This document shows, piece by piece, positions 37,757 to 49,090 of a stretch of 64,000 bases of DNA. A model generated the notes under the pieces. That model searched no databases. It saw only the letters and a list, made by a program, of their open reading frames with translations, and was not told where the DNA came from. The DNA comes from Syngnathus acus (Eukaryota > Chordata > Actinopteri > Syngnathiformes > Syngnathidae): contig NC_051095.1 in NCBI RefSeq assembly GCF_901709675.1, positions 5,579,956-5,643,955 of the forward strand. The letters are read 5' to 3'. Numbering within the stretch: the first letter of the stretch is position 1; every line of letters begins with the position of its first letter. The position numbers and the translations under genes were made by a program.

Positions 37757-37929
37757 TCATATGAATGCAATTGACCTTGCGTGATCGTTCTGTTTGATTT
37801 ACCATGCATTTTGATTGATTGATGCATTATTATGACTGATTTACCATGCATTCATCTTTTTGTTAGATTTACCAAGCGTTATGATTCTGTTTACTTCTTC
37901 TTCTTCTTCTTCTTCTTGACTTAACATGT

Positions 37930-38510
37930 GATATGATAATTTACCATGCATTATTATTCCTTTGTCCAATTTACCATGTTATTATTCTCTTAGATTTACC
38001 GTGCATTTTCATCATTTATTTCTTATATTTCATTTTACTTATTGTTAAATTTACCATGCATCATGATTATGCCCTCTGATGATTTACCATGCATTATTAT
38101 TCCTTTGTCCAATTTACCATGTTGTTATTCTCTTAGATTTACCATGCATTTTCATCATTGATTTCTTATATTTCATTTTACTTATTGTTAGATTTACCAT
38201 GCATCATGATTATGCCACCTGATGATTTACCATGCATTATTATTCCTTTGTCCAATTTACCATGTTGTTATTCTCTTAGATTTACCGTGCATTTTCATCA
38301 TTGATTTCTTATATTTCAATTACTTATTGTTAAATTTACCATACATTATTATTACGCCATCTGATGATTTACCATGCCTTATTATTCCTTTGTCCAATTG
38401 ACCATGTTGTTATTCTCTTAGATTTACCGTGTATTTTCATCATTGATTTCTTATATTTCATTTACTTATTGTTAAATTTACCATGCATTATTATACCATC
38501 TGCTGTTTTA
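37930..38510. repeat. Minisatellite, about 142-bp unit, 4 copies
   Basis: Copies start near 37936, 38079, 38220 and 38361. Each carries GATTTACCATGCATTATTAT, TCCTTTGTCCAATT, and a GATTTACCGTGCATTTTC segment. It begins about 180 bp after the lectin stop codon, and the first good poly(A) signal lies beyond it, so it probably forms most of the lectin 3'UTR. A (TTC)n run is at about 37892-37917. Confidence 0.9.
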
Positions 38511-38536
38511 CCTTGTTTAATTGACCAAAAAAAAAG

Positions 38537-38550
38537 AATAAAATAATAAA
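38537..38550 (+). terminator. Lectin gene poly(A) signals
   Basis: Two AATAAA hexamers at 38537-38542 and 38545-38550. I found no earlier AATAAA after the stop codon at 37756. Confidence 0.65.
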
Positions 38551-38559
38551 GACAATCGG

Positions 38560-39508
38560 TGTGTCATCTGGTTAACTCATTTAATAGTTTACTGGTTTGG
38601 ACAGGGCAATCCGGTCAATTTGACCACTAATTTATTACGCCCGAGGTACGAGTATTAGTCAGACTTCCTCATGACGCCATTTGGGTACAATTTTGCTATT
38701 GCTATTAATGGATAGAAAGACCTTGGCTCTTTTAAAAACAACTGTGCAAGGAATTTGAACTGTTTTCCCGATTTGTTGATTTGTGATATGGGTCCAGGTG
38801 CCAGGCTTCAAAATTGTATATTCTCGTCCTACTTTAGAGAGCTAAAAAGATGTCTGGGGGCAATTTCAAAATCTTCCGGGACTTTTTCGGACTGCCTCAA
38901 ACTTAATACATGTACAGTACATTGTCAATAGAATTGCCACTCCGTTCCGTTTCACTCAATTCCAGGTTTCTCAGTATGGTTCGCAAATAAGTCACGCCTT
39001 TCTCCTCAAATGTATCACTTTGCTGATTGTCACTCTGAGTGTGAGTGTGTGTGCGTGTGTGTGCGCGTGCGTGTGGATGTAGGGTGGGCTAGTCAGCTTA
39101 CACCGAGTGTTTACAAGCAATGCCGAAACCAAACTGCACGTTCACGGAGGAGCTGAATGAAAAATTCGATAAGAATAATATGAAACTTTTTCTTATATTT
39201 ATATTATAAACAATTATGATTTATAATTTACAGCACTAAAGGCTTTATCAGAAGGCGACAGTTTAGGGGACAGATTTTTTTCGAATGTCACGTATGTCTT
39301 CTATCTGTTGCCGTCGACGACCATTAACGACCTGGACTTTATGTATTTATTTGTATATTTGATTACTTATAGTTGGTTAGTCCACACTCCAGTCCAGATA
39401 GTGGCGGTAATGCTCCGTGAAAGCTGGTTGCCAACCACCATTAAACACCAAAAATAAAGAAGAAGAAGACAACCATTGACGCATGCGCACTCGCTGTGTC
39501 GCTTGGCA
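38560..39508. other. Lectin-radx spacer
   Basis: No gene is seen. A GT-rich microsatellite lies near 39043-39072. At about 39370-39470 there is a dispersed fish repeat (GTGGCGGTAATGCTCC ... TTGCCAACCACCATTAAA ... AAGAAGAAGAAG) directly before the radx start, so it may overlap that promoter. Confidence 0.5.
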
Positions 39509-42500
39509 ATGTCGCGGCTCGCGGGCTGTAGCAGTTTGGCGGTACCCGACTGCATCTTACGCCGAACTCTGGCGCCGTTCACAACTGCGACGAACCAGGT
39601 TCTTACTTCATTTATTCCTCGTTATCTTATGAAACAAATATTAGAAAAGAGGGATTCACACATGCTTTGTGAAACTAAATGTAAGTTTCGAAATCGATTC
39701 TTAAACACTTCACTATCATTATCACGATTATCACTATCGTACACACGTTTTTCATTAATTGTCGTTTGGGGCAATTACTGTATAAAGGAGCCCCGATGTA
39801 TGTTGACAGTATCCTCTGTCTAGTTTCAAGACTAAAATTTAATTATTTAACGTAAGGCATTTATGTATAGAAGCCTAATTTTACACAGCTTGTGTATGAC
39901 ACCTATTTGGACCTTTTCATTCAGAGGAAAGGGGGCATCTTTTTGAGGTGGCATTTCTTTATAGCAACAGATTATTTTGGTCTAAATTGGACTCAGGACA
40001 AGTCAAAACAAAACAATCTGTAAATCAAGGTGCCACTTGATCACTAAATGTGTTCTCAGCGCTCTCAAGTGGTCTGTCGAGAGACGCTCTACCTTTTGGA
40101 CATCTCGCGCTACACCAGCGACCAGGGCTCCTCTGTCTACTTCCCAAACACCATCTTCACCGGTGAGTACGCTGCCCTTATCCGGGCCCTCTTGTTCACC
40201 TCTGACCCCGAGGTGCATCTGTATCCAGGCGATAACTTGTACGACGTCACGCTGAGCGATGGTGACTGCCGCCTGCGCGTCACTCTGGATCCCAGGCTCA
40301 ACGGGCTGGTGGAGAAGTATGTGCTGCGGCGGGGCTTGGCCGTGCAGAACGCCACACTGGCCCCCGCCATGACTGGCTTGACGGACCGCACAGAGAACGA
40401 AAGGTAAGATGTTCTGCTTGCGAAGGGGCACAAGACTTCCTGTAAATTTCAATGGGGAGATTATAATCACAGAGCAGGAGAGAAGTCACTTTTCAACTTT
40501 CATCTGCGCAGCTTCATCCTGGTAAGTGTGGAGATAATAGCATCAGAGACAAAAACCAAATCGGACCAGGATTCGCTGCCCTGGACCGGCTCGTCCGACG
40601 TGTCAGGTGAAAGAGCTGATCGGCGCCGGCCTAAAGCGGCGTACCATTGGTTGACCTTGGTCTGCTTCAGGTCCTCTGTTGGCCAATCGGAAGCTCTTTC
40701 TGCCACTGTGGAACAACGTGGACTTTCACGGGGACGCCTGGATGAAGACGGCGCCTCCCCCGGAGGAGCAGGAGGAGACGCGTGAGTGTACCAAGTGCAC
40801 TACGCATACAAAATATATAATTGATTTTTCTCTCACCTCCCTTGTTCTCTTCTCTTCCCTTCTGCTCTAGCCACAGCTCTCCGCCCCACCGTGACTGTCA
40901 AAGACCTCCGCCAGGGGTTCTTGGCTCACGACGTCTGGGCCCTTCGCACCATCCAGCGCCGGCTGATTTTACGCATCACAGCCAAGTCGCACCTGACGTA
41001 TTACGGCAGAGCAGAAAAGAACTGCGCCATCCCCTATCAGGTGGGTGAAGGCGGGGCCGACGAGGACGTGGCGTTTAACGCGGGTGGTGCGTGCAGGCGC
41101 TGTTAAAGGCGCACGACTCCTCGGGAAGTGTGTCGCTGGTGTTGTGGAACAGCGCGTGCGTCCACTGGTACCGCGCAATCAAGCCTGGCGACGTGGTCAG
41201 CCTGAGCCACTTCCGCGTCAAGAACCAGTACCAATCAGAAGGCGACGACATCGGTACTTCCATCTCATCCCTCCATCCTTCTTTGCTTTCTTTCCTCCCA
41301 TTCACTTTACTTTCTCTTTTTTCTTTCTTTTTCATTTCTTACTCACTCTCCTTCCTTTCGTGAGCATTATTAAAATCTTGTCTACTGATGTAGTTTTCAG
41401 CTTGTTTCCTTAAAAATATTCAATATTCTCTGTCATGCTTATTACCGTTCTTCCATCTTTCTTTTTTACTTCCTTGCTTCCGCTCCTTCCCTCACTCGTT
41501 CCTTTCCGTGCACACATTCAGAGACGTGTGATGTTGCCCACAGAGATCAGCGTGAACAGCCGGAATCCCGCCACTCGCATCGCGCCGATCTCGGAGGCGT
41601 CGGTGGCGCCCGACTGCCTGCCGCCACCAGCACCCGCTTCCAACTTCTGCGACAGGTGTGGCCACGCCCACCGCGGGCACGGTGACATTTAGCCAAATTG
41701 AAATTTGAATGATTTTGTGATTGCCTTCTGCTTTTCTTCTCTTAGTGCGGAACTTCCATCTCGCTCTCCGGGCACCCAGTGCGACGTCATCGGCTTGTTG
41801 ACTTTCACGGGGCGTGCCGAGCGGACGAGAAAGGGTGAGGGACATCGTCGTGGCAATGGGATGCGGACGCAAGCTTACTCGAACTCAACACTGACGCGCG
41901 CAGATTCAGAGTTGTTGGAGTATCGCTGGCTGCGGTTGGAGGATGGACGCAGCTCTTGCCCAATCTGGATCCAGCTGTTCGCCACCTCTCAGCCGCAGAC
42001 GCACAGCCACCTCCACCCATGTGAGATTGAAGGAAAAAAAGAATTCAGAAGATGATGGAAAGATAGAAGACAAGCTAACCAGCAGCATGGGTGTGTGCGC
42101 AGTGATGGTGCTGTTGTGTTCTTGCCTGAAGGTGGTCCAGACGGCCGCGGGCGCCTCGTACTTGACCAACACCCCGTTCACGCAGCTACACCGCTCAGGT
42201 AGCAACTCTCTTTTTTTTTTTTTTTTTTTTTGCGACGTCATCATCTTGGCGTCATGTCAACGCCGGGCTTGATTGACAGGTAAACGCAAGAGCCAACTGC
42301 CGGCGGTCAAGCAGTTCCTCGACTGGTTCCGGCAACAGGATGAGAAACGCCTGTTGCGCTCGGCTCTGATTGGCGGATTCTTCACGTACCCGCCCCTTCC
42401 CGTCTCCCTGGAAGAGTACATGAGACACAGGCAAGGTCAGCTGACCGACATCTTCGTGCTTGAAAAGGAAATTGAGAAGATCGTTCTGTCTGTCCTTTTT

Positions 42501-44534
42501 GCTCACCTCCTTCCTTCCTTCCTTCCTTCCTTCCTTCCTTCCTTCCTTCCTTCCTTCCTTCCTTCCTTCCTTCCTTCCTTCCTTCCTTCCTTCCTTCCTT
42601 CCTTCCTTCCTTCCTTCCTCCCTCCCTTCCTTACTTCCTTTCCTTCTTAACTTCCTTCCTTGCCCCACTTCCGTCCTTCATTTCCACCTTTGTCTTTTAG
42701 GGGATCCTGGTTTCCTCCAGGGGGCGGAGCTTCTGAGGGAGATCAAGACCCTTTGTTATAGGGAGCGACGCACCTTCTGTATCCAGGCTACCGTTACCAT
42801 GGTTAGGTATTGTCGCAGAGGAAAGGTACACACACAAACACATGCACTCACCAATAATTCTATTGATCAATTGTTAACAATGGTCAAGAGCATATTTCAA
42901 TCAGTGATGGCTTGAAGTGTCCCTAAACATAATAGACATGTCTTTCCTTTTTTTCTTGGACATCATCTTTTCAAATTTTCATTTTTTGTTTCTACGTTTG
43001 AAAACGGAAGCTTGTACAATACAGATTTGAACATGCATTGCCGAAACATTGACGCTTCAGAAAAAAAAATCCACCAGTGACTAAACCTAACCATTAATTC
43101 ATAAAAATTGCTTAATGTATTACTGGATTACATATTATTATAACAATTACTACTTTTTTTAACGACAAGGATACGTGCGCCAGGAAAAAAAAAAACATCT
43201 TCAAAATCAGTGCAAAGAAAAATAATCTAGAAACTATTCTTTTTTTAAATATTTTCTAAAAATGTGACTAGGTGTCAGTTGGTATGATTGATGTTGTTTT
43301 AGGAGAATCGTTGCATCTTTTGGCGAGATACGTCTTCGTGTCTGTCCTCCTTCTCACCCTCCTCATCCTCCAAGTTTTTGCCATCAGCTGTCAATCAGTC
43401 GACTCCCCGCTCATTGCCATCTCCCGCCAGTGGCAGGTAACAGAATTTCCAGCCTCGGCTTCCTCCTTTAAATCTACCGTGTACATACAAGCGTGTTTGT
43501 GTGCCGCAGGACTTGCAAAAGAAAGCTTTTGCTCCACTCAGACACGCCGCAAAAGGGGTGAGACTGGGGCACGTTCAAAAAGAAGCACTCCGATTGGCCA
43601 GACCGATGACATTGTTCTTGTGTCTCCGCAGACGTCCTCGTGCGACCGTCCAGCCCGAAGCCGGCAACAAGACAGGTGCGTCTGCGTGTCCAGCATGACA
43701 TGACGTTTGCTGAGGTGTCATCTTGTGCAGCCATTCTTTTCGACACGTCCATGGAGTTCCTACAAGACACAGACGAGGAAGAGGAAGACGACGACAGCTC
43801 GTCGTACGCCACCTGCCCTTCCCCGCCGGATCCCCCTCGTGTCTTCGTGGAGACGCTGGCCATGCGCTACGACCCCGCCCATGAGAAAAAGCAGGTGGCT
43901 GCCGTGACAATGGGAGGAACCCTGACCTGTGCCGCCGTCTTCGCCTGCGAGGACTATTACACGCTCAGTCTCAAAGGTGCGTCAACAAAAAACGTCTTCC
44001 CTCTGTTTCTTTGTTTTTCCTTTCATTTGATTTTCAGTCAACAGCGATTGCTGTCCCCTGAGATGGATAAACGTTTTGCTTATTAATTCATATTCCCCAA
44101 GCCTTCCTTCCTTTTATTCCGTTCCCCTTTTCCGGTAAACGCTTGCCGACACGTAACACATGACGTTGATTCGCCCACCCCCACAGCTTTGTCGGATGGC
44201 GTGTGCGTCGACGCAATCTTCCTCCCTCAGTCGTCCTCTTCCTCCCTCTCGCCATCCTCCCACTCACACGGAAACACCTGGGCCTCCGTCTTGTCCCACG
44301 GAGCCTTCTCGTCACACGCGCCGCCGCCCTCGCCAGGTGCGTACGCTCACACATAGAACAAACAGAAAACTGTCTCTCAGAAGTGACGACGTTTCCTGTC
44401 TGGCCCCGCCAGGGGATCTCATCGCTACGGCAACGCTGCTGGCCAATCAAAAGCTGGCGTGCTTACTGGATGTTTGCAATCTGGGCAGAGAATCGACTGA
44501 GGTGGTCATCAGCCGGGCCTTCCGGATGACCTGA
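39509..44534 (+). CDS. radx: RPA-related ssDNA-binding protein RADX
   Basis: RADX binds single-stranded DNA at stalled replication forks through OB-folds and limits RAD51. Eighteen exons: 39509-39598, 40060-40403, 40512-40606, 40671-40781, 40871-41040, 41097-41253, 41544-41655, 41746-41834, 41904-42020, 42103-42198, 42280-42435, 42701-42825, 43303-43436, 43510-43557, 43632-43675, 43731-43976, 44187-44336, 44413-44534; 801 residues. Family landmarks include PLLANRKLFLPLWNN, SGSVSLVLWNSACVHWYR, CDVIGLLTFTGRAERTRK, EYRWLRLEDGRSSCP, QLFATSQPQ and SALIGGFFTYPPLP. The C-terminal part has an acidic insert (DTDEEEEDDDSSS). An in-exon GTAAGT at 40521 is read through, as the conserved SFILVSVEI sequence requires. 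The first exon (30 residues) is placed by phase and splice sites only, so it is less certain. Confidence 0.9.
42509..42622. repeat. (CTTC)n microsatellite
   Basis: About 110 bp of almost pure CTTC repeats in a radx intron. It creates long spurious frames (Pro-Ser-Phe-Leu repeats) on the plus strand and Lys/Glu/Gly repeats on the minus strand. Confidence 0.95.
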
Positions 44535-44689
44535 GGACTCCCATGTTTGTTTTTCCGACAGCACATTTGCATCACGTTGGACAAATTTGGATTGTTCGCC
44601 ATGTTGTTTTGTACGTTACTGATGACATTTTTGCACTACTTATCATTTTTAATGAAAGGCATTTCCCTGTATGAGTGTATGTTTTACAC

Positions 44690-44709
44690 TTTATTCTGTT
44701 TTCATTAAA
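44690..44709. terminator. Overlapping convergent poly(A) signals (radx and ASGR-like)
   Basis: ATTAAA on the plus strand at 44704-44709 serves radx (stop 44534). AATAAA on the minus strand at 44690-44695 serves the ASGR-like gene (stop 44745). Because each cleavage site lies 10-30 nt beyond its signal, the two mRNAs should overlap in antisense by some tens of bases. Confidence 0.65.
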
Positions 44710-44744
44710 AAGTGTCACCACAGGTGCTTTCCTGACTTTTTTGG

Positions 44745-46616
44745 TCAGACCTGCCTCTGGCAAATGAAGGACAGCCTGCTGGAGCAGTGCAGGTCGTTGA
44801 GGCGTCCGTCCGTGTGCACGTGAGCACAGTCCTCATCTCCGGGTCCCATGCCGTGGTGCATCCAGCTGTCAGGCTGGCCTGGCCGCCAGTGCCTGACCCA
44901 ACCAACCCGCCCCCAAACCCCGCCCCCCCGCTATTAACAAGCGCTTCTCTTAAATCAGAGGATTAGATAGAATGAGGCCGGACGCGACCCACCTGCGGTT
45001 CATGACGTAAGGGGTCTGGTTGACCCACTCCCACGACCCCGTTCTCTCGTCACTCAGGCCTATCCAAAAGGAGACGCCCAACAAGTGGCGGCGCACAAAG
45101 TGCCATTCTTCATCTGACAGGATGATGGCCAAGTGCGATTCGTGTCCGTTGCACCAATCGCGTGCGTCGTGCCAGGACAGCAGCAACTTTACGACCATCA
45201 AACAGCTGGAGCCCATCCTCTCCCAGCCCAGAGGACAGCAGCCGCTGTCTTTCGATGTCGAACCTTCAAAATCGCAAGCCTTCAAATGTCGACTCCATGT
45301 GTGTGTTGCGTGTGTAGTGTACCATTGTTGATGATGCGTTCAAGGGAGCACTGGACAGTGGCTACTGCTTTGCTAATGGTGTCCAGAGTGGCGAGCTGCT
45401 TCAAGGCCTCAGAGGCTGAAAAGCAAGGAAGTCATCATGTGATAACACGCGCGGTAAGAAAAGTGGCATTGTGCAACACGATAGAACATTCCATGATAAG
45501 ATGAGATGGTGTCACAACACAACTTTCATCACGTCTCACTTGAGCGCAGCTCGTCTTTGTTGCTCGCCACCGCAAACTGGAGTCGCTCCACATCTTTGGC
45601 GGCGTCTGCGACATGGACGCATTGTGATGAGGGAGGAGACGACACGACAAACATGGTGACTACATTTTACTTTGTTTTGAAATCAATAAATTTAGAATCA
45701 GACTGTTTTGATTTTTTTATAAATAAATGCTTTGTTTTACTTTAGTTTTTATATTTAAAAAAAAGTTCATTAACTTTAGTGTAGTAAAGTTAACTACACG
45801 ACAATATCAAATGACTATTTGACCTTCCTTCAGCAATACAGAATTAAATAGGTTTGATATTAACCCTAAAACGTATGTATATTAAATGACAAATAAGAAA
45901 AGGAAGGCCATTTTTGCTAGAATAAGAGTTTTCATTAACCATACTAATCTTGCATTGTACAGTAGAACGTCACGACATGACATTAAAGCGGGCGGTTACC
46001 TGCAGTAAACTGCTGGATGCTGCTCAGTGATTGGCTCATGTTGGAAACACTTTTCTCCGCCGACCACAACCGACTCGCCACCCTCGAGTCTGTCACACAC
46101 ACATTTCTTTGCTGTGATTGAAAGACAATTTTACAAAGTTGTGTTCTGTGTGTGTATTTTCTTTGCTCTCACAGCTGGCTCCCAGCGCAATTGTCAGAAT
46201 CAAGATGGCTGCGGTGGTCAGAATGGGAAACAATCGACGGGTGAGCCTGGACACGGCGCCTGAGCGAGGGTTCAATGTGGGATCTGATATACGGAACAAA
46301 TGTGAGCTAATGCACACAACACAGACAAACATACTAACACATTCACCACTACACACAAAACCTTACAACATACACTACCATACACACACTCACACCGTAC
46401 ACACACTCCATACATGCCTAGACCACACACATAATTTGTACTTTTGTTCCAAAAGGAGCTGCTGGACTCGTCGATGTCATCACGGTATTCTATCGTCATG
46501 GTGATCAGCTTCTTTGCGTCGTCTTTGCGATGGAGAGAAGCGCGGCGACTGAGAAAGTCAACGTCGGCTTGAGGTGACTGACCGCCGAGCGAACTTTGAA
46601 CTGGATCGTTTGCCAT
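44745..46616 (-). CDS. Asialoglycoprotein-receptor-like type II C-type lectin
   Basis: Seven coding exons (minus): 46442-46616, 46173-46283, 46000-46089, 45540-45605, 45323-45415, 44993-45248, 44745-44892; 312 residues. Layout: a cytoplasmic tail of about 75 residues, a single signal-anchor (FPILTTAAILILTIALGA), a stalk from three exons with heptad-like spacing (ISKAVATVQCSLERI), then one CRD. The CRD has CCPLGWERMGSSC, FWIGLSD, the galactose-type QPDSW with the glycine-containing loop (HHGMGPGDEDCAH), and ends RLSFICQRQV. QPD plus W is the ASGPR/MGL hallmark, so Gal/GalNAc binding is expected. The usual WND calcium motif reads LND. The first two thirds of the CRD lie in one exon where mammalian ASGR genes have two. 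Linkage to eif5a, gps2 and gabarap matches the human ASGR1/2 locus. Confidence 0.9.
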
Positions 46617-46692
46617 TGTGTGAGATCCGGTGGCAGGGGCGACTTTCAAAACAAATCACACAATTCAAAATTTCAAATTGACATAAATGTGC

Positions 46693-46698
46693 TTTATT
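46693..46698 (-). terminator. cyb5d1 poly(A) signal
   Basis: AATAAA on the minus strand, about 170 nt past the cyb5d1 stop. The next minus-strand gene (ASGR-like) starts only about 80 bp further on, so the two are packed head to tail. Confidence 0.6.
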
Positions 46699-46865
46699 TG
46701 TACAAAGAAGTTATCCCTCACAACACTGTATGGCGCGGTATGAGAAAACATGGCATAGTGCAACATTAAACAGATGATTTGACTTTGTGGGGGCCAACAC
46801 AAACTGCGATTGTATAATAGTACGACAACAAAATATGGAATCAGTGTCACTAAACAACACAGCAT

Positions 46866-47815
46866 TCACCCCTCAGTGAGGTCATCGTTGAAGTGGAGGA
46901 GGATGGCGGGCGTGAAGAGATCGCAGTCGAGACGCAGATTCTGGAGCTTGAGGTCATCATCGGGGACATTGTTCTCACTTAAGGTCTTGCTCATGTCCAG
47001 GCTGGCGCCGTTGTGCTTCCACGTGTAGCTGCACGCATGCGAGTTGTACGGCAGGTAGCGCTCCAGGATCTCCGCCAGTGTCTCCTCAGAACACACCTGA
47101 ATCAGAAGAGATGCAGGGGAGCTGTTAGCCTAGCTTAGCACACAGGACGAGAGGCTAGGCTCCGGCCGTGGTCCACCTCCAGCCGCTGCTCCTGTGACGT
47201 CAGCGTGTTGATGACGCGTATCCACCTGGTCTTGGCGGATAGCCGTCCCACTTCGTAGCGCTGGTCCTTCCACCAAGCCGGCTCGATGTCGCTGGCCCAG
47301 TCGGAGCGCGGCCCAGCCGGCGGGATATGCACGAATCGTCCTCTGGGGGTGTAGTAGCTCACACAGTCCGTCAGCGGGTGGACAAACGTCAACACCTGCG
47401 CACAGGTGCGGGTGGGCTCTAAAAGCCGCTGTATGATTCGTTGCCGTGTGCACACTCACGTCTTCGGTCTCGGGGTCAAACCAGCTGCTGATGTCCTTGC
47501 CTGCAAACTCCATGATAGGCAGCAGTAAAACATCACCTGGGTGAAGTTAAAGATAATTGTGTGAATGCTGAAGAGCGTTGTCCAATATATCATATTTTAC
47601 GTGATAACAATTTCTAATAGACAGGAGACATTTTCCAAACACTAAAATTCCAAAAGCATTTGGTAGTTATAGTTCTCATGATCATGCTTACCCTCATGCG
47701 TCTTCATCAGGGGGGTCAGGTCACACACTTTGCCTAGGAAGGACACCCAAAGGTCAGCCGCAGTATTGTGAGCCGATACCTGTGCAGGCGTGAAGAAGCG
47801 TGGCCTTTTTGGCAT
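46866..47815 (-). CDS. cyb5d1: Cytochrome b5 domain-containing protein 1
   Basis: A cytochrome b5-like heme-binding domain protein reported from cilia and flagella. Four coding exons (minus): 47692-47815, 47460-47536, 47177-47395, 46866-47096; 216 residues (human 228). The b5 fold shows [42 protein letters not shown] and the second heme-ligand region [20 protein letters not shown]. The conserved tail has [38 protein letters not shown] and [15 protein letters not shown]. The start is the only ATG that keeps the conserved N-terminus. It is a little shorter than human at the N-terminus. Confidence 0.95.
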
Positions 47816-47869
47816 TATACTCTCCAAAATTCAAAAATAAAAGAGGCCGCTATTTGTTGTCGCTATCTT

Positions 47870-47882
47870 GTTGCTAGGTAAC
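47870..47882. promoter_or_regulatory. RFX X-box upstream of cyb5d1
   Basis: GTTGCTAGGTAAC fits the X-box consensus (GTTGCT, one-base spacer, GGTAAC) with no mismatch. It lies 55-67 bp upstream of the cyb5d1 start codon. RFX factors drive ciliary genes through such sites. Confidence 0.7.
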
Positions 47883-48114
47883 CATGACATTAAGGGGTGG
47901 GCCTCACTAAGTGTTTTTTTTTAAATATATAATGGCAAAATACAATTAAGATGCTAGCCTCATTCCCTCCAAAATATATTTTTTAAATATATATATTGTC
48001 ATGACGTCATACGGGGCTTGAGTATCACAGTAGGTTAACAATACAATCGTGGCGTGAAAGTGTGTGACGTGGCAAACCAGAACTTTCTATAGCCTCAAGA
48101 CACAAAAAAAATAC

Positions 48115-48560
48115 CAGTTGTCTTCCTGTAATTGGCTCGTTCGTCGACACGCCCGATTGGCTTGGAGCCCCTTCAGCTAGCTTCTCATTGGTCGCCGAGT
48201 CCGGCGTGGGAGGCCAACACTTCCTGTTGACGTTTACGTTTACTTTGTTGTTCCACGAGCAAATATGCATTTTCATGACTTCATAAGGTGTTTTAAAGTT
48301 GTCGGAGCAGTCCTTAAATGAACAATGAGAACGTAAAAAGTGAAAGTACGACGAGGCAAAGTTGAGATCCACTTTCGCGAAGTTTCTGAGGCCAGAGGAC
48401 AACGCAATAAAAATAAATCACATTGTTTTACTTGTGATTGGCAAAACGTCTCGTCAATCAAGACTATGGCCGTTCTCATTGGTTGAGACGACGGGCCAAT
48501 CACTTCCCAGTGACGTTTACGTACCAACTGGGAATAGTGTCCTCGCGAGATTTCGCCAAG
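48115..48560. promoter_or_regulatory. cyb5d1 / plod3 divergent promoter with CCAAT boxes
   Basis: Six CCAAT/ATTGG boxes lie at 48131, 48156, 48187, 48437, 48478 and 48496. A module with CTCATTGG, GGCCAA, CACTTCC and TGACGTTTACGT occurs at about 48185 and again at about 48476, pointing to an ancient local duplication. The region separates divergently transcribed cyb5d1 and plod3. Confidence 0.55.
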
Positions 48561-48624
48561 ATTCCATCGGAGCTGCGAAACGGAGACGAGAGGAGAGTGG
48601 AGTGGAGAAGAGGAGTAATTTGCG

Positions 48625-49051
48625 ATGGAACGGAAGCGTTTACATCGACAAATGGCCGTCGCCACGTCTTCTTGGCTTTTCGGCTTGCTAACACTGGGCG
48701 TCATACTCCATGCTGCCTCCGGGGCTCAACCGCGGAGCCTTTCCCCAGGTAGGGCCGCTCTGGAGGGTCTCCAGGCGGGCCAGGAGAACCGCCGTGCTCT
48801 GCTCAAGTCTGCCCACGCCTTTTCTGCGTCTTGCCTTCCACTAACTTTCCGTTCACGTTACGTCATTATAAATTCTATTATTTACTGGCGTTTTATACTT
48901 AATTCAACTCTCGTGAAGTCACTCCTACCTCTCCACCAGGTGGAGCCAGCTACTTGATTGTGTTCCCTCCTAAAGACTCAAAACTCCGTACATTAATATT
49001 TACACACACAATTTCCGGATTAGTGTATTGGCCCGAATATAAAACGATGTT

Positions 49052-49090
<39 letters not shown>

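Noticed and set aside
37930-38510. CRISPR-like repeat array
   Set aside because: The unit is about 142 bp with no short-repeat/unique-spacer pattern, and the host is a vertebrate; it is a minisatellite.
40521-40526. Strong-looking donor GTAAGT inside a radx exon
   Set aside because: Using it would delete conserved RADX sequence and break the phase with the next exon; read-through restores family homology.
42273-42915. Long frames with Pro-Ser-Phe-Leu or Lys-Glu-Gly repeats
   Set aside because: They are readings of the CTTC microsatellite in a radx intron, not genes.
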